From positions 223,787-287,786 of the forward strand of contig NZ_JAAAMV010000007.1 in assembly GCF_009909185.1 (NCBI RefSeq): a stretch of DNA of 64,000 nt. Direction: 5' to 3'. Of this stretch, positions 1 to 9,887 are shown piece after piece. This DNA is from Paenibacillus glycinis. Its GTDB lineage: Bacteria; Bacillota; Bacilli; Paenibacillales; Paenibacillaceae. Each line of letters opens with the position of its first letter. Position 1 is the stretch's first letter. Under the pieces are notes generated by a model. It saw only the letters and a list, made by a program, of their open reading frames with translations, searched no databases and was not told the origin of the DNA. The position numbers and the translations under genes are program-made.

Positions 1-1012
1 TTCGCAGCGAGAGCAGCTCCCGCGCGCGGCGCATGCCAGACTTGGCCTTTTGAAACTCTTGCAATTGATCGCCGAGCTGTTCGATCGGGTCGTTCAGCAT
101 TTGGGTGTATTGGAAAAAGAGAAATAACATGCCGAGCGTGATATGGCCTTGCAGATACATGCGGACGCTGAGCAGCAGCACGATCGTGACGGTGACCGTG
201 AACATCGCGACCGTGACGTTCCAAGGCATGACCCGGAGCATCCAAGCCTTGCGGCCGGACAGGAATACCGATCGCATCGCCCGATGGTACCGATTCATCA
301 AGCGCGGCACCCCGCCGTTCGCTTGCACGTCTTCGATGCCCGCGATCCGCTCCTCGATCAGGCCGAAGAGGGAGGCGTTCGCTTGGCGCTCCGATTGGGA
401 GGCTTTTACGCCCAGGTCGCGGATTCGGAACATGACGCCGATGGACAGGCAGGTGAAGGCCGTCATCGTCGCGGCGATCATCCAGTCATAGACGAACATA
501 TAGCCCAGAATGCCCGCGAGCAGGACGAAGCTACCCACGATCTTGGCGATGAACATCGCGAAGAAGTTCGACATGTTGGTGACGTCTCCGTCGATGCGTT
601 CGATCATCTCGCCCGGCGTCTTGACGTTATGGAAGCGCATATCGAGCCGCAGGACGTGCTTGAGCAGGTTGGCCCGAATCTGATTGGTGGCCCGCCAGGC
701 GACGTCATTCCCCAGAAAGTCGACCGATACCGTGAACAATTGATTGAGCACGGCCACGGCGAGATACAGTCCCGCCAGCGACAACAGGCCGGAGACGCTT
801 CCCGAGCCCGTCGCCTGGTCGATGAACCGTTGTACGATCTGCGGGTTCAAGAGCTGCAGCGCGGTCGTCGCCAGCAGCAACAGCAGCAGCGCGAGCATTC
901 GCCATTTGACGGGACGCAGGTATTGAAGAAGCCAGGACATGGATTGTTTCGGATCGCGGTTGGATTGCGGATTGCGGTCGGATTGCGGTTCGCTTTTTTG
1001 TTTTTGCGGCAT
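1..1012 (-). CDS. ABC exporter, transmembrane domain (partial, runs off left edge)
   Basis: About 337 residues from the start codon are in the window; the ATP-binding domain would lie beyond position 1. The product opens with a polar segment rich in Q, S, N and R (residues 1-22), then a hydrophobic segment (ALLLLLLATTALQLL) and the pattern of a six-helix exporter domain, including LNPQIVQRFIDQATG after helix 1, RLDMRFHNVKTPGEMIERI in the cytoplasmic extension, and QANGGVPRLMNRY. This is the type I exporter fold of BmrA/YknU/YfiB-type multidrug or peptide exporters. The start is an ATG at 1012 with a weak AAAGGGG site. It lies 75 nt downstream of an intrinsic terminator that itself follows a 28-codon ORF, so expression may depend on read-through. 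Whether it works as a homodimer or with a partner encoded off the window cannot be seen. Confidence 0.85.
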   Translation of the reverse strand, partial: MPQKQKSEPQSDRNPQSNRDPKQSMSWLLQYLRPVKWRMLALLLLLLATTALQLLNPQIVQRFIDQATGSGSVSGLLSLAGLYLAVAVLNQLFTVSVDFLGNDVAWRATNQIRANLLKHVLRLDMRFHNVKTPGEMIERIDGDVTNMSNFFAMFIAKIVGSFVLLAGILGYMFVYDWMIAATMTAFTCLSIGVMFRIRDLGVKASQSERQANASLFGLIEERIAGIEDVQANGGVPRLMNRYHRAMRSVFLSGRKAWMLRVMPWNVTVAMFTVTVTIVLLLSVRMYLQGHITLGMLFLFFQYTQMLNDPIEQLGDQLQEFQKAKSGMRRARELLSLR

Positions 1013-1086
1013 GCGGAGGAGAGCCCCTTTCTGGTTTGAGCAATCGCGGCGTGACCGTGACCGTGCAGGCGGGGGCCTGGAGAAAA

Positions 1087-1118
1087 CAATAAAAAACTCC
1101 AGGCGCAACCGCCTGGAG
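1087..1118 (-). terminator. Intrinsic terminator between leader ORF and exporter gene
   Basis: Perfect 9-bp stem CTCCAGGCG/CGCCTGGAG (1097-1105 and 1110-1118) with a 4-nt loop, followed on the minus strand by TTTTTTATT. It lies after the leader ORF and before the exporter start, so it can act as an attenuator rather than a plain operon end. Confidence 0.8.
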
Positions 1119-1135
1119 CGAAGTACGTAGGGGAA

Positions 1136-1222
1136 TTAATGCATACGCATACGCACGGCAGGGTCAGCCAATAGATACAAGCCTATGAAATTGGATGGGA
1201 TTTGGGCGATTGGACTTGTCAT
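1136..1222 (-). CDS. 28-residue leader peptide upstream of the ABC exporter
   Basis: This ORF begins MTSPIAQI and ends VRMRMH, and has an ideal ribosome-binding site (AAAGGAGG, 8 nt before the ATG). It follows a good promoter and ends 18 nt before a perfect intrinsic terminator, which in turn precedes a multidrug-type ABC exporter gene. The arrangement of promoter, short well-translated ORF, terminator and exporter resembles bmrB-bmrCD of Bacillus subtilis, where ribosome behaviour on the leader controls read-through. No similarity to BmrB is claimed. The peptide has a moderately hydrophobic middle (NFIGLYLLA) and a basic end. It could instead be a standalone small protein, but its position argues for a regulatory role. 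Confidence 0.65.
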   Translation of the reverse strand: MTSPIAQIPSNFIGLYLLADPAVRMRMH

Positions 1223-1246
1223 TTTGGCGACCTCCTTTGTGAATGG

Positions 1247-1259
1247 TTTCGAATCGAAA
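1247..1259. promoter_or_regulatory. 13-bp palindrome in the exporter leader region
   Basis: TTTCGA-A-TCGAAA is a perfect inverted repeat with a one-base centre. It lies just downstream of the predicted -10 box and upstream of the leader ORF's ribosome-binding site. It could be an operator; with a loop this small an RNA hairpin is unlikely. Confidence 0.35.
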
Positions 1260-1272
1260 CTCGAATAAGCAA

Positions 1273-1302
1273 ACTATAGCACGTGCTTGCGAACAGCGTC
1301 AA
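1273..1302 (-). promoter_or_regulatory. Promoter for leader peptide and exporter
   Basis: Minus-strand -35 TTGACG (1297-1302), 18-nt spacer and -10 TATAGT (1273-1278), a good match to the vegetative sigma factor consensus. Transcription would start near 1266 and read into the leader ORF. Confidence 0.6.
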
Positions 1303-1366
1303 CCCAGAATCTGGATAGTCAGGTTATTCATTGCCATGCCCGTCCCTGATCCGCGGGATGGAGCCT

Positions 1367-4105
<2,739 letters not shown>

Positions 4106-4119
4106 TTATATGCAATCTC

Positions 4120-4152
4120 AAGAACCGGATCCTTCTGTCCAGGTTCTTTTTT
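4120..4152 (+). terminator. Orphan plus-strand terminator-like hairpin upstream of rph
   Basis: AAGAACC (4120-4126) pairs with GGTTCTT (4142-4148), with a GGA/TCC extension inside the loop, followed by a run of T on the plus strand. No plus-strand gene ends here, so it may mark a small unannotated transcript or a remnant. Confidence 0.4.
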
Positions 4153-4198
4153 GATGTTCGGGTTTAGTCAACCGTAAAGCCAGAGGCCCCCCTCAACA

Positions 4199-4456
4199 CT
4201 ATCTTTTATCTAATATTTTTGAAACGACACCAAACCCCAAACCAAAAGATACCCCGGTCGAGACAAACAGAATGATAAATAGCCGCGCTTCGGGCAAAAT
4301 CATGCTCCCGCCGCCATGACTTGCTAGAATGATTGAAGTAGGTATTACAAAAGCCAGCGCACAGATTATCGGGTATAAGGGATAGCGGAGGAAGGATTTT
4401 ATTTTCTGTTCGATCAAGACACACAGCAGGAGATAAACGAGCCCGTCAACAAGCAT
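4199..4456 (-). CDS. Small hypothetical membrane protein
   Basis: An 85-residue hydrophobic product with three likely membrane segments: LVYLLLCVLIEQ near the N-terminus, IICALAFVIPTSIILA in the middle and LFIILFVSTGVSFGLGFGV at the end. The family is not recognised. There is no convincing ribosome-binding site at the ATG, and an in-frame stop lies a few codons upstream, so the gene could be an N-terminally damaged copy. A base composition lower in GC than the neighbours suggests it is older debris or a transferred gene. Confidence 0.4.
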   Translation of the reverse strand: MLVDGLVYLLLCVLIEQKIKSFLRYPLYPIICALAFVIPTSIILASHGGGSMILPEARLFIILFVSTGVSFGLGFGVVSKILDKR

Positions 4457-4522
4457 ACAAAGTTCACAAACCGCATCGTGTCCGCCACTTCCTCAACATA
4501 AATTCGTGCCAAACTTGAAGGT

Positions 4523-4542
4523 TAACTTGTCATGTCAAGTTA
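4523..4542. repeat. Short inverted repeat in intergenic DNA
   Basis: TAACTTG and CAAGTTA flank a 6-nt centre. It lies between two hypothetical genes in an AT-rich stretch. It may be a binding site or a weak hairpin; no regulator is implied. Confidence 0.25.
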
Positions 4543-4658
4543 CATGGATTATAACTCCGCCCTCCTTGGATCAAATAGTGCTAACTTTTGTAGTACCCCC
4601 TCTACTCCCCTTTAATCGATCGGCTGCCTTCGCAGATTGGATATTCAGTTTTCTCGAG

Positions 4659-5249
4659 TCAACTGCCGCCAGCGTTCCATTTTTCCGCAATTTTTGAGAC
4701 GAGCTCGTTCTTATGTAGATGAATGTCCCGCAACGAAATAACGGAATGCCACGAACAATCATCATCCGTTCCCAACGTGCACTCATCATAGATGAGGCTG
4801 ATAAGCAATTCCTGTTTCTCTTGAAGCTTGATCCTCGCCGATAGCTTTTCATAGATCTTCATCTCGTCATACAGGATCGAATCCGCCGCTCTTTCGATCG
4901 TAATCAGTCCCGCAAAGCTCGTAAACCAGGCATGAAACGACCTGTTGCTTTCCGCAAAGCCTTCCGCTCCCTGTCGGTCGGCTTTAAATAAACGCAGCAT
5001 GAGCTCCTGTTCCGCTTCCAATAAACCGTTGCTTACCGTAAAAAAGTGCAGCGCTATCCGCCGAGTCGTCTCCGCCCATACGTCTTGATACGCATCACGG
5101 AAGGACTGCCCTTCGATAAGCCCCCAACGGGAACTATCGAGAGAGGGGAATTTTCGCTCGTTCTCCCTGGTGCCGATGCCTGCGTTTTGAAGATAGATCA
5201 TGTAATTCAAGGCATACGGCGCACTAGACTTTATCGAGAAATTGTTCAC
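4659..5249 (-). CDS. Hypothetical protein of unknown function
   Basis: A 196-residue soluble protein from a GTG start at 5249, chosen because AAGGAGG lies 11 nt upstream; a longer in-frame reading to 5342 runs through the terminator of the next gene. The sequence is helical and charged, with motifs such as YALNYMIYLQNAG near the start, RIALHFFTVSNGLLEAEQEL in the middle and LQEKQELLISLIYDE near the end. No signal peptide, membrane segment or known catalytic motif is visible, and I do not recognise the family. It is transcribed alone, after the terminator of the upstream epimerase gene. Confidence 0.65.
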   Translation of the reverse strand: MNNFSIKSSAPYALNYMIYLQNAGIGTRENERKFPSLDSSRWGLIEGQSFRDAYQDVWAETTRRIALHFFTVSNGLLEAEQELMLRLFKADRQGAEGFAESNRSFHAWFTSFAGLITIERAADSILYDEMKIYEKLSARIKLQEKQELLISLIYDECTLGTDDDCSWHSVISLRDIHLHKNELVSKIAEKWNAGGS

Positions 5250-5330
5250 TGACGCTCCCTCCTCCTTACTCACGACTATAAGATACCTAAATCCTCGATT
5301 GAGATGAAGAGGATTTATTTCTGACAGCGC

Positions 5331-5360
5331 AAAAAAAACCATCGCCGATGTTCGCGATGG
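5331..5360 (-). terminator. Terminator after epimerase gene
   Basis: Minus-strand stem CCATCGC/GCGATGG followed by eight T residues, directly after the stop codon of the NAD-dependent epimerase gene. Confidence 0.8.
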
Positions 5361-5370
5361 TCCTGAAAGG

Positions 5371-6246
5371 TTATAAATCCTGCGGAAGTTCGGACGGAAC
5401 GAAGAGCCCGCTCACGTCGAGGCCCCGCTCATCCCTTGATTTCAGATCCTTCAGAAAATCCACGAACCCGATCTGCGGCTGCCATCCCAGCACGGCTTTC
5501 GCTTCCGACAGATCATGTTGTTCCACCTGCTCGGGCAGCGCAATCCCGTATTTATCGAGCAACGCTCGCGCCCCGGGAACCTCTTGTTCGCACCAGTCGG
5601 GTCCAAGCCGGGCGAAGTCGTTTTTCACCGGCTCCGGCATGCCGTGGTCGGTATGTACGATGGTTTTGAACAGCTTGAACGCTCGGCGGTCTGCGGCGGT
5701 TAGCGCCATGACGGTGGCAGACGCAATATCCCGGCGGTCGACGCCGTTGCGCAGCAATCGAGCGCCAAACTCCAAATAAGGCCGCGGGATAAATTCGTGA
5801 TACCGCAGCATCGCGATTGAAGCCCCGGTCATCTCCTGATACGAGCGGCATAGTTCTTCGCCAATCACCTTGCTCACGCCATAGACGGACCCCCAGCCGT
5901 AAGCCATCGATGAAGCGTACACGATGGATCGGATCCCTTCTTGGCGGCACGCTTCGAACACATTGTACGTCCCGTCCACGTTGACGGCGAAGATCGTATC
6001 GTCGCTGACGGGAGGTTGATGCGCGCAATGCCAAGCCGCCAAATGGATGACGCCATCCATGCCTTTAACCGCGCGTTGAACGTCCGTGACCGTTCGCGAA
6101 TCGCAACGAACGAACTCCGCTTGTCTTAAATCCGCCGCCATCGTCGGCATGACGTCGGCCATGCGAACGGTATGGCCGTCCTGCAGCAGCGCGCGGCATA
6201 CCGCTTGTCCGCCATTGCCCGATGCTCCGGTTACCAGTACTTTCAT
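5371..6246 (-). CDS. NAD(P)-dependent epimerase/dehydratase, extended SDR
   Basis: A 291-residue extended short-chain dehydrogenase. The Rossmann nucleotide-binding loop is at the N-terminus (TGASGNGGQ, residues 6-14), the adenine-pocket acidic residue follows in DVMPTMAADL, and the catalytic YxxxK is YGVSK in the middle. The HLAAWHCAHQPP and NVDGTYNVFEACR segments are typical of sugar-nucleotide or uronate epimerase/dehydrogenase relatives; the substrate is unknown. The ATG has GGAGGT 8 nt upstream. It is second in a two-gene unit 28 nt after the aldo/keto reductase gene and is closed by a strong terminator. The likely role is paired oxidation and reduction of a small carbonyl or sugar substrate. 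Confidence 0.85.
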   Translation of the reverse strand: MKVLVTGASGNGGQAVCRALLQDGHTVRMADVMPTMAADLRQAEFVRCDSRTVTDVQRAVKGMDGVIHLAAWHCAHQPPVSDDTIFAVNVDGTYNVFEACRQEGIRSIVYASSMAYGWGSVYGVSKVIGEELCRSYQEMTGASIAMLRYHEFIPRPYLEFGARLLRNGVDRRDIASATVMALTAADRRAFKLFKTIVHTDHGMPEPVKNDFARLGPDWCEQEVPGARALLDKYGIALPEQVEQHDLSEAKAVLGWQPQIGFVDFLKDLKSRDERGLDVSGLFVPSELPQDL

Positions 6247-6274
6247 TCGAATAGACCTCCATTCGTTCTATCGC

Positions 6275-7201
6275 CTAGAGTTGATCGATCCGTCTTGCGT
6301 CATCAGCGGATAATAAAGGACGCGTTGACGCCAACGCATTCGATGCCGCCTGCTTCGCCGTCTTCGCGCCCGGTATCGCCACGGACACGGCCGGATGGTT
6401 CAATACAAAACGCAGCGCCACCTGCGAAAGGGCACGATTCTCGTTAGCAAGCGACTTGAGCGCATCGACTTTTGCGAGATCCTGGGCATACCACGCTTCA
6501 TGCGGCCAAAATCTGCGAATATCCCCTTCCGCGAATTCCGTGCCCGCGTGGAATTTTCCAGTCAACAGCCCCATGCGGAGCGGACCGCGCACGACCACGC
6601 CAATCCCCTGCTGCTGCAGATAAGGCAAAACTTCCTGTTCCGTGGAACGGTTCAAGATGCTGTAATCCAGCTGCACGGCATCCAGTCCGCCGTCTCGGTT
6701 AAAATGCTTGATATAGTCTAAATTCTCGGTAGACACGCCGACCGCCCTAACTTTACCGTCTTGCTTCAGCCGATCGAAGGCCGCCATGAACGCTTCCGTT
6801 TCCTCATGCTTATCCCACCAGAGGTGGCAGAAGTAGACGTCGATGTAATCCGTCCCGAGCCTCTTCAAGCTGTTCTCGAAAGCTTCGATGACTTTATCCG
6901 GACGATCATAGACCGCCGCCCCGTTCGGATTCCGATGATGTCCCAATAGTCCGCCTTTGGTCGAGATAACCAGCTTGCTTCTCTTGCCTTGAATCAGCTG
7001 GGCAACCAGCTTCTCGCTTCTGCCATCGCCATAAACATCCGCGGTATCAATGAAGGTAACCCCGCACGCGACCGCTTCTTCCATCGCTCGCAGAGACTGC
7101 TTATCGTCAACCGGCCCCCAAGCATCCCCGCCGATTGCCCAAGCGCCGCAGCCGATTTCAGCCACCTCGATACCCGTCTTGCCCAAACTCCTGGTATACA
7201 T
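6275..7201 (-). CDS. Aldo/keto reductase
   Basis: A 308-residue TIM-barrel NADPH-dependent oxidoreductase. The catalytic tetrad is visible as D and Y in FIDTADVYGDG, K in VISTKGG and H in VYFCHLWWD. The NADPH-binding end is seen in PGAKTAKQAASNALA near the C-terminus. It resembles the YhdN/IolS branch of the family (MYTRSLGKTGIEVAEIGCGAWAIGG start). An AGGAGG site lies 6 nt before the ATG. It is the first gene of a unit with the epimerase and faces an HxlR-type regulator across a 171-bp intergenic region, the usual arrangement for electrophile- or oxidant-inducible reductases. Confidence 0.9.
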   Translation of the reverse strand: MYTRSLGKTGIEVAEIGCGAWAIGGDAWGPVDDKQSLRAMEEAVACGVTFIDTADVYGDGRSEKLVAQLIQGKRSKLVISTKGGLLGHHRNPNGAAVYDRPDKVIEAFENSLKRLGTDYIDVYFCHLWWDKHEETEAFMAAFDRLKQDGKVRAVGVSTENLDYIKHFNRDGGLDAVQLDYSILNRSTEQEVLPYLQQQGIGVVVRGPLRMGLLTGKFHAGTEFAEGDIRRFWPHEAWYAQDLAKVDALKSLANENRALSQVALRFVLNHPAVSVAIPGAKTAKQAASNALASTRPLLSADDARRIDQL

Positions 7202-7292
7202 CGCGAACCTCCTGTTATGGATGACCTGCTACTAGCATATCGGATATGGAGCGATGCCGATAGTACGCACTTTGACCATAGTTTGTAACCAT

Positions 7293-7303
7293 AAGGTGAC
7301 CTT
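7293..7303. promoter_or_regulatory. Candidate HxlR operator between reductase and regulator
   Basis: A perfect 11-bp palindrome AAGGT-G-ACCTT in the shared promoter region, close to a directly repeated ACCATA (7275-7280 and 7288-7293). HxlR-family proteins bind short inverted repeats in such divergent regions, so this is a reasonable operator candidate. Confidence 0.35.
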
Positions 7304-7372
7304 TGTGCAGGAGATTCTTCAGTCGGAGTAGAATTCCACTTGAACATCCCCTTACTTGATTGGAGGAAGCGC

Positions 7373-7690
7373 ATGATGGATCAAGCTGAAATTTACGAAT
7401 GTTCGATCGAAAAATCGCTGCGGATCATTGGAGGCAAATGGTCCTTTCTTGTTCTTCGCGAGCTGTTCTTTCATGGCAAAAAACGATTCAGCGAGCTGAA
7501 GGCCTCGATCGACGGCATCAGTTCCAAATCGCTGACGGAAACGCTGCGGCATCTGGAAGAGCATGAAGTCGTGATTCGGGAGGTGTACGCGACGGTTCCT
7601 CCTACCGTCGAATACCATTTGAGCCGCAAGGGAGAAGCGTTCAACGGAATTTTGCACGAATTGAAGAAGTGGGGCAATGACTGGGCGTAG
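7373..7690 (+). CDS. HxlR-family winged-helix regulator
   Basis: A 105-residue HxlR/DUF24 regulator: CSIEKSLRIIGGKWSFLVLREL, then the recognition-helix region GISSKSLTETLRHLEEHEVV and the wing VPPTVEYHLSRKG. The single cysteine near the N-terminus (YECSIEKS) is the conserved position that senses electrophiles or disulfide stress in HypR/YodB relatives. The start is the ATG at 7373 with GGAGG 6 nt upstream, rather than the in-frame ATG at 7340, which lacks a site. It is divergent from the aldo/keto reductase pair and probably represses it and itself. Confidence 0.85.
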   Translation: MMDQAEIYECSIEKSLRIIGGKWSFLVLRELFFHGKKRFSELKASIDGISSKSLTETLRHLEEHEVVIREVYATVPPTVEYHLSRKGEAFNGILHELKKWGNDWA

Positions 7691-7719
7691 TGCCGAGCTT
7701 GCAACCAGCCGTTAGATTA

Positions 7720-7753
7720 AAGAAGACAAGTCCGATGGCGGTCTTGTCTTCTT
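7720..7753. terminator. Bidirectional terminator between convergent genes
   Basis: Perfect 11-bp stem AAGAAGACAAG/CTTGTCTTCTT (7720-7730, 7743-7753) between the end of the HxlR gene (+) and the end of the small zinc-protein gene (-). Short T runs occur on both sides. Confidence 0.65.
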
Positions 7754-7857
7754 GGTGCGGAAGCCTCCGGCGCGATCATGGCGCCGGTAAAGTACCTCAG
7801 ATGTTTCTCGACATCCAGACGCGTTCCTTTGGCTTCAGGAGATTGCAGACTAAGCTT

Positions 7858-8088
7858 TCACGTCTGCTGATAGCTCACGGCGGATAGCATGAAGATCAGA
7901 ATCTCGACCGGATCCGTTATCCCCGCGTATCGATCAATATCCTGCCGATGCTGCACGATGTAAGCCCGCTTCTCCGACGCAAGCTTCTTCTGATGGCACG
8001 GCATGCAGATCCCGCCCGTCTTAGTAGCGGTGACAGATAGAATGGTTGCCGCGCAGCCAGGGGTTTGGCAGGGCAGTCGCTCGCTCAT
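7858..8088 (-). CDS. Small zinc-binding protein (CX4C...CX2C)
   Basis: A 76-residue protein with four cysteines arranged as C7-x4-C12 and, 15 residues later, CMPC, which looks like a zinc ribbon or treble clef (LPCQTPGCAATIL then GGICMPCHQKK). The C-terminal half is helical (LASEKRAYIVQHRQDIDRY), followed by the hydrophobic tail ILIFMLSAVSY. An AGAAGG site lies 6 nt before the ATG. It is the last gene of the apparent LexA-like/ECF sigma unit, 65 nt after the sigma gene. The function is unknown; an adaptor or anti-sigma role is possible, but the sequence does not show it. Confidence 0.6.
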   Translation of the reverse strand: MSERLPCQTPGCAATILSVTATKTGGICMPCHQKKLASEKRAYIVQHRQDIDRYAGITDPVEILIFMLSAVSYQQT

Positions 8089-8153
8089 CGTATCCTTCTC
8101 CCTTGCGCAGTAAGTTAGTAGGTTCACTTTGTCCGAGTCAATGCCGCCGCAGC

Positions 8154-9374
8154 CTACATTCGCGCTGCTTGGACCCCCAGAAAATCGCGCATCGCCGAGT
8201 CCCCGCACAATTCGATCGCCCGCCCATAGGCTGCTTTGGACTCCTCGAATCGCTGCATGACCTTGAACAGGTGGGCAGCAAGCGCCCAATAGGGCTGATA
8301 GTTCTTGACCGCCTCGGCCGGAATGGCTTCGAGCAATGCGAGTCCGCTCGCGGCATCGACCGCCTCGGCAACGGCGGCGGCTTGACCGACGCGCACGCCG
8401 ATCGTCGGCGCAAATCGCACGAGTCCCGCATACAGGATAACGATGCTTTCCCATTCCGTACGGCCAGTCAGTAACCGTTGGGCGTGTACCGACTGGATCG
8501 CGGCTTCGAGCTGGAAGCGTCCGATTCGCCGAGCTTGCGCGGCGCGGTTCAAGCACCGCTCCGCTTCTTCGATGGTAGCGACGGACCAGTGCCCGACATC
8601 CTGCTCGGAAAGCGGAATGTAGGTTCCATCGGGAGCGCGCCGCGCATCGTGGCGGGCTTCGCAATGCAGCATAAGCGCCAACAGTCCGTGTACTTCCGGT
8701 TCGTTAGGCATCAGCTTCGCAAGCAGCCGGCCCAAATAAATCGCCTCCGACGCCAAGCCCTTTCGGCGCGAATCGGCCCCCTTCACGTCGTCCCAGCCGC
8801 TTCCGTAGGCGGCGTATATGGCTTCCAATACGGCATCGAGCCGCTGCGGAAGGTCGCTGGCCTCGGGCAGCTCGAAGGCGATGCGGGCATCGCGAATTTT
8901 CGATTTTGCCCGGGTGAGCCGCTGACCCATCGTAGAAGGCTGCACGACAAATGCGGCGGCGATGCGCGAAGCGTCCAGTCCCAGCACGGTCTGAAGCATG
9001 AGCGGCGTTCGCGCCGCCCGATCGATGGCCGGATGCGCGCAGATGAACAGCAGCTTGAGCCTTTCGTCCGGAAACGCGATCTCGGAGTACGCCAGCTCTT
9101 CCGCTTCCGACATCGCGATCAGGTCCGGTATGGCTTTGGCTTGAATTCTCGCATGACGGACGCCATCGATCAGCCGTCGCCGCGCCGCGGTCAGCAGCCA
9201 TGCCTCCGGTTTGTCCGGCACGCCAGTTCGCGGCCAGGTCTCAAGCGCGGCCAGGAAAGCATCCGAGAGCGCGTCCTCTGCCGCGGCCACGTCGCGCGAA
9301 CGCGCCGCCATATAGGCGACCAAGCGGGAATACGAGTCGCGCGCCGCTAGTTCGACGGCAAGCTGCGCCTTCAT
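8154..9374 (-). CDS. ECF-type RNA polymerase sigma factor, ECF42-like with C-terminal extension
   Basis: A 406-residue sigma factor with sigma-2 at the N-terminus (SYSRLVAYMAARSRDVAAAE then WPRTGVPDKPEAWLLTAARR), sigma-4 near residues 120-170 (LMLQTVLGLDASRIAAAFVV, MGQRLTRAKSKIR), and a long helical C-terminal extension of the DUF6596/TPR-like type (LPQRLDAVLEAIYAAYGSGW, LLALMLHCEARHDAR). This fits the ECF42 group, which normally sits beside a YCII/DGPF-domain gene; no such gene is present here. The ATG overlaps the stop codon of a 24-codon ORF by four bases (ATGA), implying translational coupling. A GGGGGAG site precedes it. It lies downstream of a LexA-like HTH gene whose promoter carries a LexA box. 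Confidence 0.85.
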   Translation of the reverse strand: MKAQLAVELAARDSYSRLVAYMAARSRDVAAAEDALSDAFLAALETWPRTGVPDKPEAWLLTAARRRLIDGVRHARIQAKAIPDLIAMSEAEELAYSEIAFPDERLKLLFICAHPAIDRAARTPLMLQTVLGLDASRIAAAFVVQPSTMGQRLTRAKSKIRDARIAFELPEASDLPQRLDAVLEAIYAAYGSGWDDVKGADSRRKGLASEAIYLGRLLAKLMPNEPEVHGLLALMLHCEARHDARRAPDGTYIPLSEQDVGHWSVATIEEAERCLNRAAQARRIGRFQLEAAIQSVHAQRLLTGRTEWESIVILYAGLVRFAPTIGVRVGQAAAVAEAVDAASGLALLEAIPAEAVKNYQPYWALAAHLFKVMQRFEESKAAYGRAIELCGDSAMRDFLGVQAARM

Positions 9375-9445
9375 AGCGGCTCCCCCGGATCGTATCGTGA
9401 ATGGAATCCGGCCAGACGCCCATGAATCGAAAGCATGCTGTTCAT
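9371..9445 (-). CDS. 24-codon ORF translationally coupled to the sigma factor gene
   Basis: A 24-residue ORF starting MNSMLSIHGR and ending DPGEPL, with a GAGGAG site 9 nt before the ATG. Its TGA overlaps the sigma factor start (ATGA). It sits 41 nt after the LexA-like HTH gene. Such short coupled ORFs often set translation levels of the next gene. It could also be the degraded remnant of a YCII-type partner gene, but it is too short to tell. Confidence 0.45.
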   Translation of the reverse strand: MNSMLSIHGRLAGFHSRYDPGEPL

Positions 9446-9486
9446 CACCTGACTCTCCTCGCAGGATAAGCGATCGTGTCCACGGC

Positions 9487-9762
9487 TTACCTGTATATAT
9501 AATCGTTTTTCTTCTCCTTCAGCAGCCGATCGTATTCGCCCGCGACATAATCGGTCTGGAGTACCTTCAACGTTCTCGACTCCCCGTTCTCCCAATCTAC
9601 GACGCCTTCTTCCTGCAACTCGTTCAGATGCGCGTAAACGGTGGCTCGCTCCCGCAGGCCGACAAAGTTGCGAATCTCGTCCACGGTCGGATACATGCCG
9701 CGCTTGGCGGTATAATTTAAGATCGAACAGGCAATTTCCAGGCTTTTTTGTGATAAACTCAT
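9487..9762 (-). CDS. LexA-like winged-helix DNA-binding protein without peptidase domain
   Basis: A 91-residue protein consisting only of a LexA-type N-terminal winged helix: SLEIACSILNYTAKRGMYPTVDEIRNFVGLRERATVYAHLNELQEEG closely follows the LexA pattern of one helix, PTVREI-like turn and recognition helix. It lacks the S24 peptidase domain, so it cannot self-cleave. An ACGGAGGTG site lies close before the ATG. Its promoter (TTGATT, 17 nt, TAAAAT) has a LexA box over the start site. It is the first gene of a probable four-gene unit with a 24-codon ORF, an ECF sigma factor and a zinc protein. It may compete with or modulate LexA at SOS boxes, which is an inference from the fold and position. 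Confidence 0.7.
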   Translation of the reverse strand: MSLSQKSLEIACSILNYTAKRGMYPTVDEIRNFVGLRERATVYAHLNELQEEGVVDWENGESRTLKVLQTDYVAGEYDRLLKEKKNDYIYR

Positions 9763-9784
9763 ACAAGCACCTCCGTAGAGAAAA

Positions 9785-9796
9785 GAACACCTGTTC
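9785..9796. promoter_or_regulatory. LexA (SOS) box between divergent genes
   Basis: GAAC-ACCT-GTTC, with flanks that fit 12 of 14 positions of the Bacillus LexA consensus CGAACRNRYGTTYC. It overlaps the predicted start site of the minus-strand promoter and lies about 35 bp from the plus-strand -35 box. Confidence 0.65.
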
Positions 9797-9798
9797 CC

Positions 9799-9827
9799 AT
9801 TTTAATGCGAAGGCATATGCAAATCAA
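9799..9827 (-). promoter_or_regulatory. Promoter of the LexA-like/ECF sigma unit
   Basis: Minus-strand -35 TTGATT (9822-9827), 17-nt spacer, -10 TAAAAT (9799-9804). The LexA box immediately follows, in a position to block initiation. Confidence 0.55.
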
Positions 9828-9830
9828 GTC

Positions 9831-9859
9831 TTGACTATCCTGTTTAATGCCTGTAAATG
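9831..9859 (+). promoter_or_regulatory. Promoter of the 67-residue gene
   Basis: -35 TTGACT (9831-9836), 17-nt spacer, -10 TAAATG (9854-9859), about 30 nt before the gene's start codon. Confidence 0.5.
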
Positions 9860-9887
9860 TTGTCAACCATCATTCCCGGAGGTACCT

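Noticed and set aside
4506..4697. 63-residue plus-strand ORF
   Set aside because: It overlaps the end of a better-supported minus-strand gene and has no start signal.
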